Shown: piece by piece, positions 52,926-60,184 of the stretch
Layout of the letters: the number at the start of each line of letters is the position of its first letter
How positions within the stretch are numbered: the first letter of the stretch is position 1
Assembly: GCF_025802015.1 (NCBI RefSeq)
Contig: NZ_JAOYFC010000002.1
Coordinates: 1,090,163-1,154,162 of the forward strand
DNA: 64,000 nt
Source: Falsihalocynthiibacter halioticoli
Lineage (GTDB): Bacteria; Pseudomonadota; Alphaproteobacteria; Rhodobacterales; Rhodobacteraceae
Direction of reading: 5' to 3'
The notes under the pieces: generated by a model
Databases searched by the model: none
The model's input: only the letters and a program-made list of their open reading frames with translations
Told to the model about the DNA's origin: nothing
Made by a program: the position numbers and the translations under genes

Positions 52926-53230
52926 TATACAGTCTCCCCAGTGGTCTTGGCGAAACGCACTTTTTTGCCGTCTTCGTCACGGAAACCAACGCGTGTTGGT
53001 TTGCCTTTGGAATCGAGCAGCGCGAGGTTGGACAGTTGGATAGGCATAGCCTGTGGTACACGACCACCTTGGCTGTTTTGCGACGCACGTGTGTGGCGGA
53101 TCGCAACGTTTACACCTTCAACAACAGCTTTACCGGTTTTGGGGTCTACAGAGGAGATAACGCCCTCTTTACCTTTGTCCTTACCGGCAAGAACGACAAT
53201 TTTGTCGCCTTTTTTCAACTTAGCAGCCAT
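52925..53230 (-). CDS. rplX: 50S ribosomal protein L24
   Basis: A 101-residue L24 with the KOW motif KKGDKIVVLAGKDKGKEGVI and GVNVAIRHTRASQNSQGG. It is an assembly initiator of the large subunit. It lies one base after rplN. Confidence 0.98.
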   Translation of the reverse strand: MAAKLKKGDKIVVLAGKDKGKEGVISSVDPKTGKAVVEGVNVAIRHTRASQNSQGGRVPQAMPIQLSNLALLDSKGKPTRVGFRDEDGKKVRFAKTTGETV

Positions 53231-53231
53231 C

Positions 53232-53600
53232 TTACAGCACCTCCGGGGCGAGCGAGATGATTTTCATGAAGTTCTTGGCACGCAGCTCACGAACAACTGG
53301 CCCAAAGATACGAGTACCGATTGGCTCGTTGGCGTTGTTGAGGATTACTGCTGCGTTGCGATCAAAACGGATCGCTGTGCCGTCTTCACGACGTACTTCT
53401 TTGGCTGTGCGAACAACAACGGCCTTACGGACGTCGCCTTTTTTCACACGGCCACGTGGGATGGCTTCTTTAACCGAAACGACAATGATGTCGCCTACGG
53501 AAGCGTATTTACGCTTGGAACCACCCAGGACCTTGATGCACTGAACTCGGCGTGCGCCGGAGTTGTCAGCAACATCCAGATTGGTCTGCATCTGGATCAT
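53232..53600 (-). CDS. rplN: 50S ribosomal protein L14
   Basis: A 122-residue L14 beginning MIQMQTNLDVADNSGARRVQ with the conserved FDRNAAVILNNANEPIGTRI. It forms an intersubunit bridge. It follows rpsQ after 74 bases. Confidence 0.99.
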   Translation of the reverse strand: MIQMQTNLDVADNSGARRVQCIKVLGGSKRKYASVGDIIVVSVKEAIPRGRVKKGDVRKAVVVRTAKEVRREDGTAIRFDRNAAVILNNANEPIGTRIFGPVVRELRAKNFMKIISLAPEVL

Positions 53601-53674
53601 GTGGTTTCTCCCGACCTTTGGGGACCTACTATTAGGCTTTTCCCCAGGGTTTCGTTAAACCGGTCAGCTCTGAC

Positions 53675-53902
53675 TTAAGACAGAACTTCCCAGCGTTTCG
53701 TTTTCGACTTAGGTGCACATTCTTGAATGCGAACTTTATCACCTACGTTGAAAGCGTTCTTCTCATCGTGAGCCCGGTATTTCTTGGACTTACGGATGGT
53801 TTTCTTCAGAACGGGGTGCGTGAACCGGCGCTCAACGGAAACAGTTACTGTTTGCGCGTTTTGGTTGCTGGTTACGGTGCCTGTGAGAATACGTTTGGGC
53901 AT
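53675..53902 (-). CDS. rpsQ: 30S ribosomal protein S17
   Basis: A 75-residue S17: MPKRILTGTVTSNQNAQTVT, RRFTHPVLKKTIRKSKKYRA, then the DKVRIQECAP motif. It binds 16S rRNA early in assembly. It lies 11 bases after rpmC. Confidence 0.98.
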   Translation of the reverse strand: MPKRILTGTVTSNQNAQTVTVSVERRFTHPVLKKTIRKSKKYRAHDEKNAFNVGDKVRIQECAPKSKTKRWEVLS

Positions 53903-53913
53903 ACCTAAGGCTC

Positions 53914-54117
53914 CTATTCGCCAGCCGCTTGCGCGGCCTTTTCGTTCAGAATTGTTTTAACACGTGCAGCTTCGCGACGAGCGGCGCGTACACGGGCAGT
54001 GTTCTCGAGTTGACCGGTCGCTTGTTGGAAACGCAGGTTAAACGATTCCTTTTTCAGCGCGTCCAGCTCTTCTTGGAGCTGATCCGGTGTCTTATCACGT
54101 AGTTCATTGGCGTTCAT
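53914..54117 (-). CDS. rpmC: 50S ribosomal protein L29
   Basis: A 67-residue L29: MNANELRDKTPDQLQEELDA then KKESFNLRFQQATGQLEN. It lies at the polypeptide exit. In most bacteria rplP directly precedes it; here a 2.4-kb insertion separates them, and the gene has its own promoter about 120 bases upstream. Confidence 0.98.
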   Translation of the reverse strand: MNANELRDKTPDQLQEELDALKKESFNLRFQQATGQLENTARVRAARREAARVKTILNEKAAQAAGE

Positions 54118-54236
54118 CGCCTATTCCTTTCTCAAAACACCAGCCGGCCCCTGACACTCTTTCAGGGTCACCTAAGACCTGGTGGATGAATAGCAAACAC
54201 ACGAATCCCGGAAACCCGGAATCCGCGAGATGTGCG

Positions 54237-54265
54237 TCTATAAGGGGGTGAGGGTTTGAGGGCAA
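54237..54265 (-). promoter_or_regulatory. Sigma70-type promoter for rpmC and the spc/alpha genes
   Basis: On the minus strand TTGCCC (54260-54265) and TATAGA (54237-54242) are separated by exactly 17 bases, about 120 bases upstream of the rpmC start. It gives the block downstream of the insertion its own start of transcription. Confidence 0.75.
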
Positions 54266-54325
54266 GCAAAAACTTCAGGAGATTGCCGCAGTAGCAAACA
54301 ACAACCAGTCCCCTTTTTTCAAGGG

Positions 54326-54832
54326 TTATAGCGGCATTTTCATATGGATGAAGCGCGCGTCGTCGCCACCAACCGCATCTGTATCATGATAACGCACGAA
54401 TCCCACACTCTCATACAGCGGCAGCGCTTCAACATGCCTGTGCAATGCATCAAGTCGAAGCGTCTTAAAACCCATATCTCTAGCACCGTTTATCGCGGCA
54501 TCGCATAACTTACGGCCAACGCCCAAACCGCGCACGTTTTTGCGCACATACATGCGATTCATCTCCGCAGAGCCGTCTTTCAAATCTTTTAGCATAACAA
54601 TACCGGCAGGTTGGCCATCCGCTATAGCGAGAAAGCACTCTCCAACGGGCGGCGAAAACCAAGTCAGAAAGTCATCTAAACTCTCTGCAACATTTTGGTC
54701 TTCTATATAGGCATCTATGTCATTGATCATTTCGGGATAGCGATGGCGCAATACGTCAAAGAACTCCCAAACAAGCTCTCGTGCATGTTTAACGTCCTCT
54801 GCACCTCGGACCCTTAGCAATTCAACAGCCAT
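54326..54832 (-). CDS. GNAT-family N-acetyltransferase
   Basis: A 168-residue acetyltransferase. The CoA-binding motif is RMYVRKNVRGLGVGRKLCDA near residue 100, followed by GFKTLRLDALHRHVEALPLY and ESVGFVRY. The start at 54832 (MAVELLRV) has GGAGAG five bases upstream. It lies within the split ribosomal cluster on the same strand as the ribosomal genes. A substrate cannot be read; ribosomal-protein acetylation would be speculation. Confidence 0.88.
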   Translation of the reverse strand: MAVELLRVRGAEDVKHARELVWEFFDVLRHRYPEMINDIDAYIEDQNVAESLDDFLTWFSPPVGECFLAIADGQPAGIVMLKDLKDGSAEMNRMYVRKNVRGLGVGRKLCDAAINGARDMGFKTLRLDALHRHVEALPLYESVGFVRYHDTDAVGGDDARFIHMKMPL

Positions 54833-54931
54833 ATGCTCTCCGTGTGCGAATCTCATACACGTCAGTGATTTGATCGCGGCACTATAGCACATCCTCTGGT
54901 TCAAAACGCGTTGCCCCGCTATCTATGGGGT

Positions 54932-55552
54932 ATGTCAAACATAGAATCTCTCTTCGTGACCCGCCTCTACCGTGCCCGCTTGAATGAATTCGGCGATAAT
55001 CTCAGCGCGGACGAATTTGAAACCTCCTGCATTACAATCGCCGAAGACGACGAAGCAGGCCAAATCTGGTGCGAGGAGAACGACTATGCCGGTTATACGA
55101 GCTATGCTTCTCTCACTGATCTCGGATGGCGCTTTCCGATTTTCGAAGACCTTGTAAAAATCCTCGACAAACACGTCGCGGAGTTTGTGAAAGACCTTGA
55201 GTTTGATTTGGACGGACGCAAGCTCGAGCTCGACAACATCTGGATTAACATCCTGCCCGAAGGCGGCATTCACACATCACATATCCACCCGCATTCCGTG
55301 ATCAGCGGCACGACCTATGTTTCAGTTCCGAAGGGTGCAAGCGCGATCAAATACGAAGACCCGCGTTCCGCTATGATGATGGCCGCGCCAACCCGCGTTA
55401 AAGACGCACGCCGCGAGCAACAGAGTTTCGTCTATGTTGCGCCAGAGGCTGGAGATGTATTGCTCTGGGAAAGCTGGCTTCGCCACGAAGTTCCGATGAA
55501 TATGGCCGAGGATGACAGGATATCCGTGAGTTTTAACTACGCTTGGCGATAG
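54932..55552 (+). CDS. Putative 2OG-Fe(II) oxygenase (TIGR02466-type)
   Basis: A 206-residue protein matching the 2OG-FeII_Oxy_5/TIGR02466 family: NIWINILPEGGIHTSHIHPH with the first metal His, SGTTYVSVPKGASAIKYEDP with DPR, then LLWESWLRHEVPMN with the second His and RISVSFNY with the likely 2OG-binding Arg. The ATG at 54932 is chosen; a TTG at 54911 is possible, and no clear ribosome site is seen (GGGG one base upstream), so leaderless translation is conceivable. It opposes the ribosomal genes and runs into the next gene. Confidence 0.85.
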   Translation: MSNIESLFVTRLYRARLNEFGDNLSADEFETSCITIAEDDEAGQIWCEENDYAGYTSYASLTDLGWRFPIFEDLVKILDKHVAEFVKDLEFDLDGRKLELDNIWINILPEGGIHTSHIHPHSVISGTTYVSVPKGASAIKYEDPRSAMMMAAPTRVKDARREQQSFVYVAPEAGDVLLWESWLRHEVPMNMAEDDRISVSFNYAWR

Positions 55553-56304
55553 CCTTGCGGCGGTTGGGGAGATGGTTGCTCGTGTTTGGGATTTTGGTTG
55601 CCTTGGCGGTATATCTAGTGCCCGACCAAACCAAGCATGCGATTGGCAGCCTCCTCCGCCCGCACGAAAACTGGCCTGATATACGAGAACGCATTGACCT
55701 GCCCTTGCAAGAGCAGCTTGCCAATGCCGGTTTCGCACCAGGCATGCCCGTCCATATCCGCATTTTCAAAGAGGAACAGCAGCTCGAAGTTTGGTTGAAA
55801 CCCGACGACGAGTTCAAACTGTTCAAATCTTATGAAATCTGCAATTTCTCAGGTGACCTCGGCCCCAAACTTAAGGAAGGTGATCGACAATCGCCGGAAG
55901 GGTTCTATCGTGTCGATCGCTCAGCCTTAAACCCAAACAGCCGTTATCATTTGTCGTTTAATCTGGGATTTCCCAATCGCTTTGATCAATCCTTGGGCCG
56001 TACCGGTAGCTACCTAATGGTGCACGGTAGTTGTGTCTCGATTGGGTGCTACGCGATGACAGATGCAGGAATTGAGGAAATCTATTTTCTGGTCGAATCT
56101 GCGCTCAAAAATGGTCAGCATTTCGTTTCGGTCAATGCTTACCCGTTTCGCATGACGCCCGAACGATTGGAGCAGGAAAGCACGCATCAGTGGTACGCGT
56201 TCTGGCAAAACCTGAAATTGGGCTACGACATATTTGAAGCTACCCGTAATCCAGCCGCGGTCGCCACTTTGGCGGGCGAGTATCACTTTTCACCGATAGA
56301 TTAG
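55543..56304 (+). CDS. L,D-transpeptidase-fold protein (YkuD/YafK type)
   Basis: About 253 residues, with an N-terminal membrane anchor (WLLVFGILVALAVYLVP) and a YkuD catalytic domain with signature YLMVHGSCVSIGCYAMTD, where His and Cys are catalytic. It should act on peptidoglycan or lipoprotein-peptidoglycan links in the periplasm, as ErfK/YafK/DpaA proteins do. No ATG exists near the start; TTG at 55543 or 55555 are the options, overlapping the oxygenase stop. A terminator lies 124 bases downstream. Confidence 0.85.
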   Translation: MAIALRRLGRWLLVFGILVALAVYLVPDQTKHAIGSLLRPHENWPDIRERIDLPLQEQLANAGFAPGMPVHIRIFKEEQQLEVWLKPDDEFKLFKSYEICNFSGDLGPKLKEGDRQSPEGFYRVDRSALNPNSRYHLSFNLGFPNRFDQSLGRTGSYLMVHGSCVSIGCYAMTDAGIEEIYFLVESALKNGQHFVSVNAYPFRMTPERLEQESTHQWYAFWQNLKLGYDIFEATRNPAAVATLAGEYHFSPID

Positions 56305-56427
56305 TCTCAAGGCCGCTCTGAAACGGACCCAAACTGGTATGACCTTAATCGGAGGCGAGATCGGTGATTGAAATCGCATTATCGCTCTTCACCTGATGTC
56401 GCCACCAGTATTCATAGCTCTAAAGCA

Positions 56428-56457
56428 AAACCCCCGCCGATTACTCGACGGGGGTTT
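56428..56457. terminator. Terminator shared by rplP and the transpeptidase-fold gene
   Basis: AAACCCCCG and CGGGGGTTT form a 9-base-pair stem. On the minus strand it is followed by TTGCTTT, 82 bases after rplP; on the plus strand by CTTGTTTG. It ends the rplB-rplP unit. Confidence 0.85.
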
Positions 56458-56538
56458 CTTGTTTGTCTGGCTTATGCGGAACGCGCATTTGCAAGCAAAT
56501 ACGCTGCCTCCGCTACGTCGCGCTAAAGCGCAACGGGT

Positions 56539-56952
56539 TTACCAATCTTCGCGGACCACTGTGCGGGTTTTGACCGGCAGTTTCATCGCTGCAAGGCGAA
56601 GAGCCTCACGCGCTGTTACTTCGTCAACACCGTCGATCTCAAAGAGAATACGACCAGGCTTAACTTTCGCAGCCCAAAAATCGACAGAACCTTTACCTTT
56701 ACCCATCCGAACTTCGGTTGGCTTCGAGGTAACTGGCAGATCCGGGAATACACGGATCCAAACACGGCCCTGACGTTTCATGTGACGTGTCATTGCACGA
56801 CGCGCGGCTTCGATTTGACGCGCTGTGATACGCTCGGGCTGTGTGGATTTGAGGCCATACGTCCCGAATGTCAGTGTGCTTCCGCCTTTTGCCTCACCGT
56901 GGATACGGCCTTTGTGCATTTTGCGGAATTTTGTGCGCTTTGGTTGAAGCAT
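56539..56952 (-). CDS. rplP: 50S ribosomal protein L16
   Basis: A 137-residue L16: MLQPKRTKFRKMHKGRIHGE, then RQIEAARRAMTRHMKRQG and KPTEVRMGKGKGSVDFW. R82 corresponds to E. coli R81, the arginine hydroxylated there by YcfD. It is last in its block instead of being followed by rpmC. Confidence 0.99.
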   Translation of the reverse strand: MLQPKRTKFRKMHKGRIHGEAKGGSTLTFGTYGLKSTQPERITARQIEAARRAMTRHMKRQGRVWIRVFPDLPVTSKPTEVRMGKGKGSVDFWAAKVKPGRILFEIDGVDEVTAREALRLAAMKLPVKTRTVVREDW

Positions 56953-56963
56953 CTAATTTCTCC

Positions 56964-57671
56964 TTAACGACGGCCGCCGGCACCGCGGGGTGCTGGGCCT
57001 TCTTGGAGTTCCTGTTGCTTACGCTCATGCGCCGAAGGATCGTGCTCCATGATCTCGCCTTTGAAGATCCAGACCTTGATGCCGATGATGCCATAAGCAG
57101 TCATCGCTTCGGAATGTGCGTAGTCGATGTCGGCACGCAGAGTGTGCAGAGGCACGCGGCCTTCGCGGTACCATTCAGTACGCGCGATTTCCGCACCGCC
57201 AAGACGACCGGCAACGTTGATACGAATACCAAGCGCGCCCATACGCATTGCGTTCTGTACCGCACGCTTCATAGCGCGACGGAAAGAAACACGGCGCTCA
57301 AGCTGCTGTGCGATATTCTCACCAACGAGAGCCGCATCCATCTCTGGCTTGCGAACTTCAACGATGTTGAGGTGCAGTTCGGACTCTGTCAGCGCTGCGA
57401 GCTTCTTGCGAAGGCCTTCGATGTCAGCACCTTTTTTACCGATGATCACACCAGGACGCGCTGTGTGGATCGTCACACGGCACTTACGGTGTGGACGCTC
57501 GATGATCACGCGGGAAACACCAGCCTGACGGCACTCTTCCTTGATGAACTCACGAATACGGATGTCTTCGAGAAGAAGATCACCGAAATCTTTCGTATCA
57601 GCGTACCAGCGGCTGTCCCAAGTCCGGTTGACCTGAAGGCGCATGCCAATTGGATTTACTTTATTACCCAT
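56964..57671 (-). CDS. rpsC: 30S ribosomal protein S3
   Basis: A 235-residue S3: MGNKVNPIGMRLQVNRTWDS, KH domain with RPGVIIGKKGADIEGLRKKL, and VKVWIFKGEI-type C-terminal KVWIFKGEIMEHDP. It forms the mRNA entry tunnel. It overlaps rplV by one base. Confidence 0.99.
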   Translation of the reverse strand: MGNKVNPIGMRLQVNRTWDSRWYADTKDFGDLLLEDIRIREFIKEECRQAGVSRVIIERPHRKCRVTIHTARPGVIIGKKGADIEGLRKKLAALTESELHLNIVEVRKPEMDAALVGENIAQQLERRVSFRRAMKRAVQNAMRMGALGIRINVAGRLGGAEIARTEWYREGRVPLHTLRADIDYAHSEAMTAYGIIGIKVWIFKGEIMEHDPSAHERKQQELQEGPAPRGAGGRR

Positions 57672-58051
57672 TATGCTTGCTCCTCATTCTGGCGCACCAA
57701 GATTGTCAGCTCGGAAAACGGCTTCAAAATCTTGCCAAACCGGCCACGGGCGCGAGGGCGTCCGCGTTTCAGGGTCAGGTTCTTGCCAACATAGGCCTCG
57801 GCTACGATCAGCTCGTCAACATCCAGGTTGTGGTTGTTTTCGGCGTTCGCAATCGCGGACTGAAGACATTTCTTTACGTCGGCAGCAATCCGTTTGTTGG
57901 AGAAAGTCAGATCGGTCAGAGCGCGATCAACTTTCTTGCCACGGATCATTGCAGCAACGAGGTTAAGTTTTTGTGGCGAAGTACGGAGCATTTTGACCTT
58001 GGCCATTGCTTCGTTATCAGCCACGCGACGTGCGTTTTTCACTTTTCCCAT
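57671..58051 (-). CDS. rplV: 50S ribosomal protein L22
   Basis: A 126-residue L22: MGKVKNARRVADNEAMAKVK, MLRTSPQKLNLVAAMIRGKK, and the C-terminal KRGRPRARGRFGKILKP. The start at 58051 matches family length; the frame extends upstream into rpsS without support. Its loop lines the exit tunnel. Confidence 0.97.
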   Translation of the reverse strand: MGKVKNARRVADNEAMAKVKMLRTSPQKLNLVAAMIRGKKVDRALTDLTFSNKRIAADVKKCLQSAIANAENNHNLDVDELIVAEAYVGKNLTLKRGRPRARGRFGKILKPFSELTILVRQNEEQA

Positions 58052-58055
58052 GGCT

Positions 58056-58334
58056 CTACTTCCGCTTCGCTTTTTTGTCAGCAGCGTGACCGTAATAGGT
58101 ACGAGTTGGCGAATACTCACCAAACTTTTGACCAATCATGTCTTCAGTGACGTTGACGGGGATGTGCTTGTGGCCGTTGTAAACACCAAATGTCAGACCC
58201 ACGAACTGGGGCAGAATGGTGCTACGGCGCGACCAGATTTTGATAACTTCATTGCGGCCAGATTCACGGCTCTTCTCGGCTTTTTTAAGCACGTAAGAGT
58301 CGACAAAAGGGCCTTTCCATACAGAACGAGACAT
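58056..58334 (-). CDS. rpsS: 30S ribosomal protein S19
   Basis: A 92-residue S19: MSRSVWKGPFVDSYVLKKAE, then IKIWSRRSTILPQFVGLTFG and KFGEYSPTRTYYGH. It lies three bases after rplB. Confidence 0.99.
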   Translation of the reverse strand: MSRSVWKGPFVDSYVLKKAEKSRESGRNEVIKIWSRRSTILPQFVGLTFGVYNGHKHIPVNVTEDMIGQKFGEYSPTRTYYGHAADKKAKRK

Positions 58335-58337
58335 AGA

Positions 58338-59180
58338 TTAACGCCCCTTCTTCTTGGCGTGCCGCGAGCGGATGATAAGCTTGCTGGACGCTTTGTTCTT
58401 GTTGCGAGTGCGCGCACCCTTGGTTGGCTTACCCCATGGTGTCACTGGGTGACGACCACCGGAGGTACGACCTTCACCACCACCATGTGGGTGATCGATC
58501 GGGTTCATAACCACACCACGAACACTTGGGCGGATGCCCTTGTGACGGTTGCGGCCAGCTTTACCGAGGTTTTGGTTGCTGTTGTCAGGGTTAGACACGG
58601 CACCGATTGTGGCCATGCATTCCTGACGCACGAGGCGAAGTTCACCCGAGGAGAGGCGGATCTGTGCGTAAGCACCGTCGCGACCCACGAACTGAGCGTA
58701 TGTACCAGCAGCACGGGCGATCTGGCCGCCTTTGCCTGGCTTGAGCTCAATGTTGTGAACGATTGTACCAATAGGCATGCCGGAGAATGGCATTGCGTTA
58801 CCGGGCTTGATGTCGGCCTTGGCCGAAGCAACAATAGTGTCACCAACTGCGAGACGCTGTGGTGCCAGTACGTATGCTTGTTCGCCATCTTCGTATTTGA
58901 TGAGCGCGATAAATGCCGTCCGGTTCGGGTCATATTCGATCCGCTCTACGGTGGCAGGAACGTCAAACTTGTTACGCTTGAAGTCCACGATACGGTAAAG
59001 GCGCTTTGCACCCCCACCAATGCGACGCATTGTAATCCGCCCGGTGTTGTTCCGGCCGCCCGATTTTGTCATACCCTCTGTGAGGGCCTTGACTGGACGT
59101 CCTTTCCAAAGCTCCGAACGGTCGATCAGAACCAGCCCACGCTGGCCTGGCGTCGTCGGTTTATACGACTTTAGTGCCAT
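58338..59180 (-). CDS. rplB: 50S ribosomal protein L2
   Basis: A 280-residue L2: MALKSYKPTTPGQRGLVLID, then GGRNNTGRITMRRIGGGAKR and NPIDHPHGGGEGRTSGGRHP, the peptidyl-transferase-region motif. The start at 59180 gives the family length. Instead of directly following rplW it is preceded by 235 bases and the thermonuclease gene. Confidence 0.99.
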   Translation of the reverse strand: MALKSYKPTTPGQRGLVLIDRSELWKGRPVKALTEGMTKSGGRNNTGRITMRRIGGGAKRLYRIVDFKRNKFDVPATVERIEYDPNRTAFIALIKYEDGEQAYVLAPQRLAVGDTIVASAKADIKPGNAMPFSGMPIGTIVHNIELKPGKGGQIARAAGTYAQFVGRDGAYAQIRLSSGELRLVRQECMATIGAVSNPDNSNQNLGKAGRNRHKGIRPSVRGVVMNPIDHPHGGGEGRTSGGRHPVTPWGKPTKGARTRNKNKASSKLIIRSRHAKKKGR

Positions 59181-59298
59181 GCTTTCTGTCTTCCGTTTAG
59201 CTATGCGAACCAATCCAATTGAAAAGATCCGCGGTGTGAGCCCCCCGAAGGTGGCCAATATTGCAAGGTCCGAAAACCTCTATTCCAAAAGGTAAAGA

Positions 59299-59319
59299 GC
59301 CCCAGAACGAATCTGGGGC
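59299..59319 (-). terminator. Hairpin after the thermonuclease gene
   Basis: GCCCCAGA and TCTGGGGC form an 8-base-pair stem with a 5-base loop; the minus strand continues TCTTTACCTTTT. It separates the thermonuclease from rplB. Confidence 0.7.
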
Positions 59320-59415
59320 CATCACCACCCGCGCGGAGTATCAGAGATGTTGGGGGGTGTCTATGGTGGATGGGAATGTTTTTACGCGAGCAGCAGACTC
59401 TAAAACGGCTCGCGA

Positions 59416-60012
59416 CTATTGGCCATTAGTACCACCATCGCCGCGACTTCTCGCTTCGAATTTTTTCCAAACGTGCATCCGGCCTTTTTGCCGCGCATCA
59501 GCAAGCCATAGCTTCTTGCGTATGTTCGGAACCTCAAGCGGTTTATACTTGCCGCCGGAGAACTTTGCCCAATCAATCGCCAATCCCTGCTTGACCATTT
59601 CCGCCGATAAATCACGCCCGTCAGGCAACGCACATTTTGCAACAGTTCGTCCATAGGCATCAGCTTCAACGAGTTCAGCTCGAATTTCTTGCCCCTTGCA
59701 CATTTTGACTAGAGCCCATTTAGCCTGTTTGCCATAGGGATGATTAATCTCAGGAGCATCTATGCCGAAGAGACGTATCTGAGTCTTTTGAATTACGATT
59801 GTGTCGCCATCAACAATTCGCGCGTATCCCCTAATGACCCGAGTATCAACAAGATGCACCGCAGTCTTGGCATTAAAAGGAGTGACGTTTTGAGGCGCTC
59901 TTGGTCTTGGTTGATAGTTTCTCGGCCGGCTTTTTGACTTCGGCGCGCTTCCGCTGTGAAAGATTGCAACAAAACCTGCTACCAAAAGCGCCAAAACTAT
60001 CAATTCGGTCAT
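59416..60012 (-). CDS. Membrane-anchored thermonuclease-like protein (SNase fold)
   Basis: A 198-residue protein with an N-terminal membrane segment (MTELIVLALLVAGFVAIF), a basic Pro/Arg-rich linker, and an SNase domain from about residue 55. Catalytic equivalents of staphylococcal nuclease R35 and E43 (TQIRLFGIDAPE), D40 and R87 (AYGRTVAKC) are present, as is the Ca-site Asp in VDGDTIVI. It could degrade DNA or RNA outside the membrane. The start at 60012 has GGTGA upstream; six-residue or longer extensions lack support. It interrupts the ribosomal cluster. Confidence 0.88.
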   Translation of the reverse strand: MTELIVLALLVAGFVAIFHSGSAPKSKSRPRNYQPRPRAPQNVTPFNAKTAVHLVDTRVIRGYARIVDGDTIVIQKTQIRLFGIDAPEINHPYGKQAKWALVKMCKGQEIRAELVEADAYGRTVAKCALPDGRDLSAEMVKQGLAIDWAKFSGGKYKPLEVPNIRKKLWLADARQKGRMHVWKKFEARSRGDGGTNGQ

Positions 60013-60110
60013 AAAGTCACCAATTAGATGCTTAAAAAATAGATTCCTTATAAAATCAGGTATCAATCTGCAATTTTTGGCTTAACTTTACAATCCCACA
60101 GAAAACAACC

Positions 60111-60128
60111 CCCGCATCGTTGCGCGGG
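60111..60128 (-). terminator. Weak terminator after the DUF1254 gene
   Basis: CCCGC and GCGGG pair around an 8-base loop and are followed on the minus strand by GGTTGTTTTC, 57 bases past the DUF1254 stop. Confidence 0.55.
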
Positions 60129-60184
60129 CTGCATGTATTACGTCTATTCCCTTTTTTGATCTTTGATCCGCGTTTGGAGCGCAA

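Noticed and set aside
52389..53678. 429-codon plus-strand frame opposite rplE-rplX-rplN
   Set aside because: Spans three ribosomal genes and their junctions on the other strand; a shadow frame.
57894..59174. 426-codon plus-strand frame opposite rplV-rpsS-rplB
   Set aside because: Antisense shadow of three ribosomal genes.
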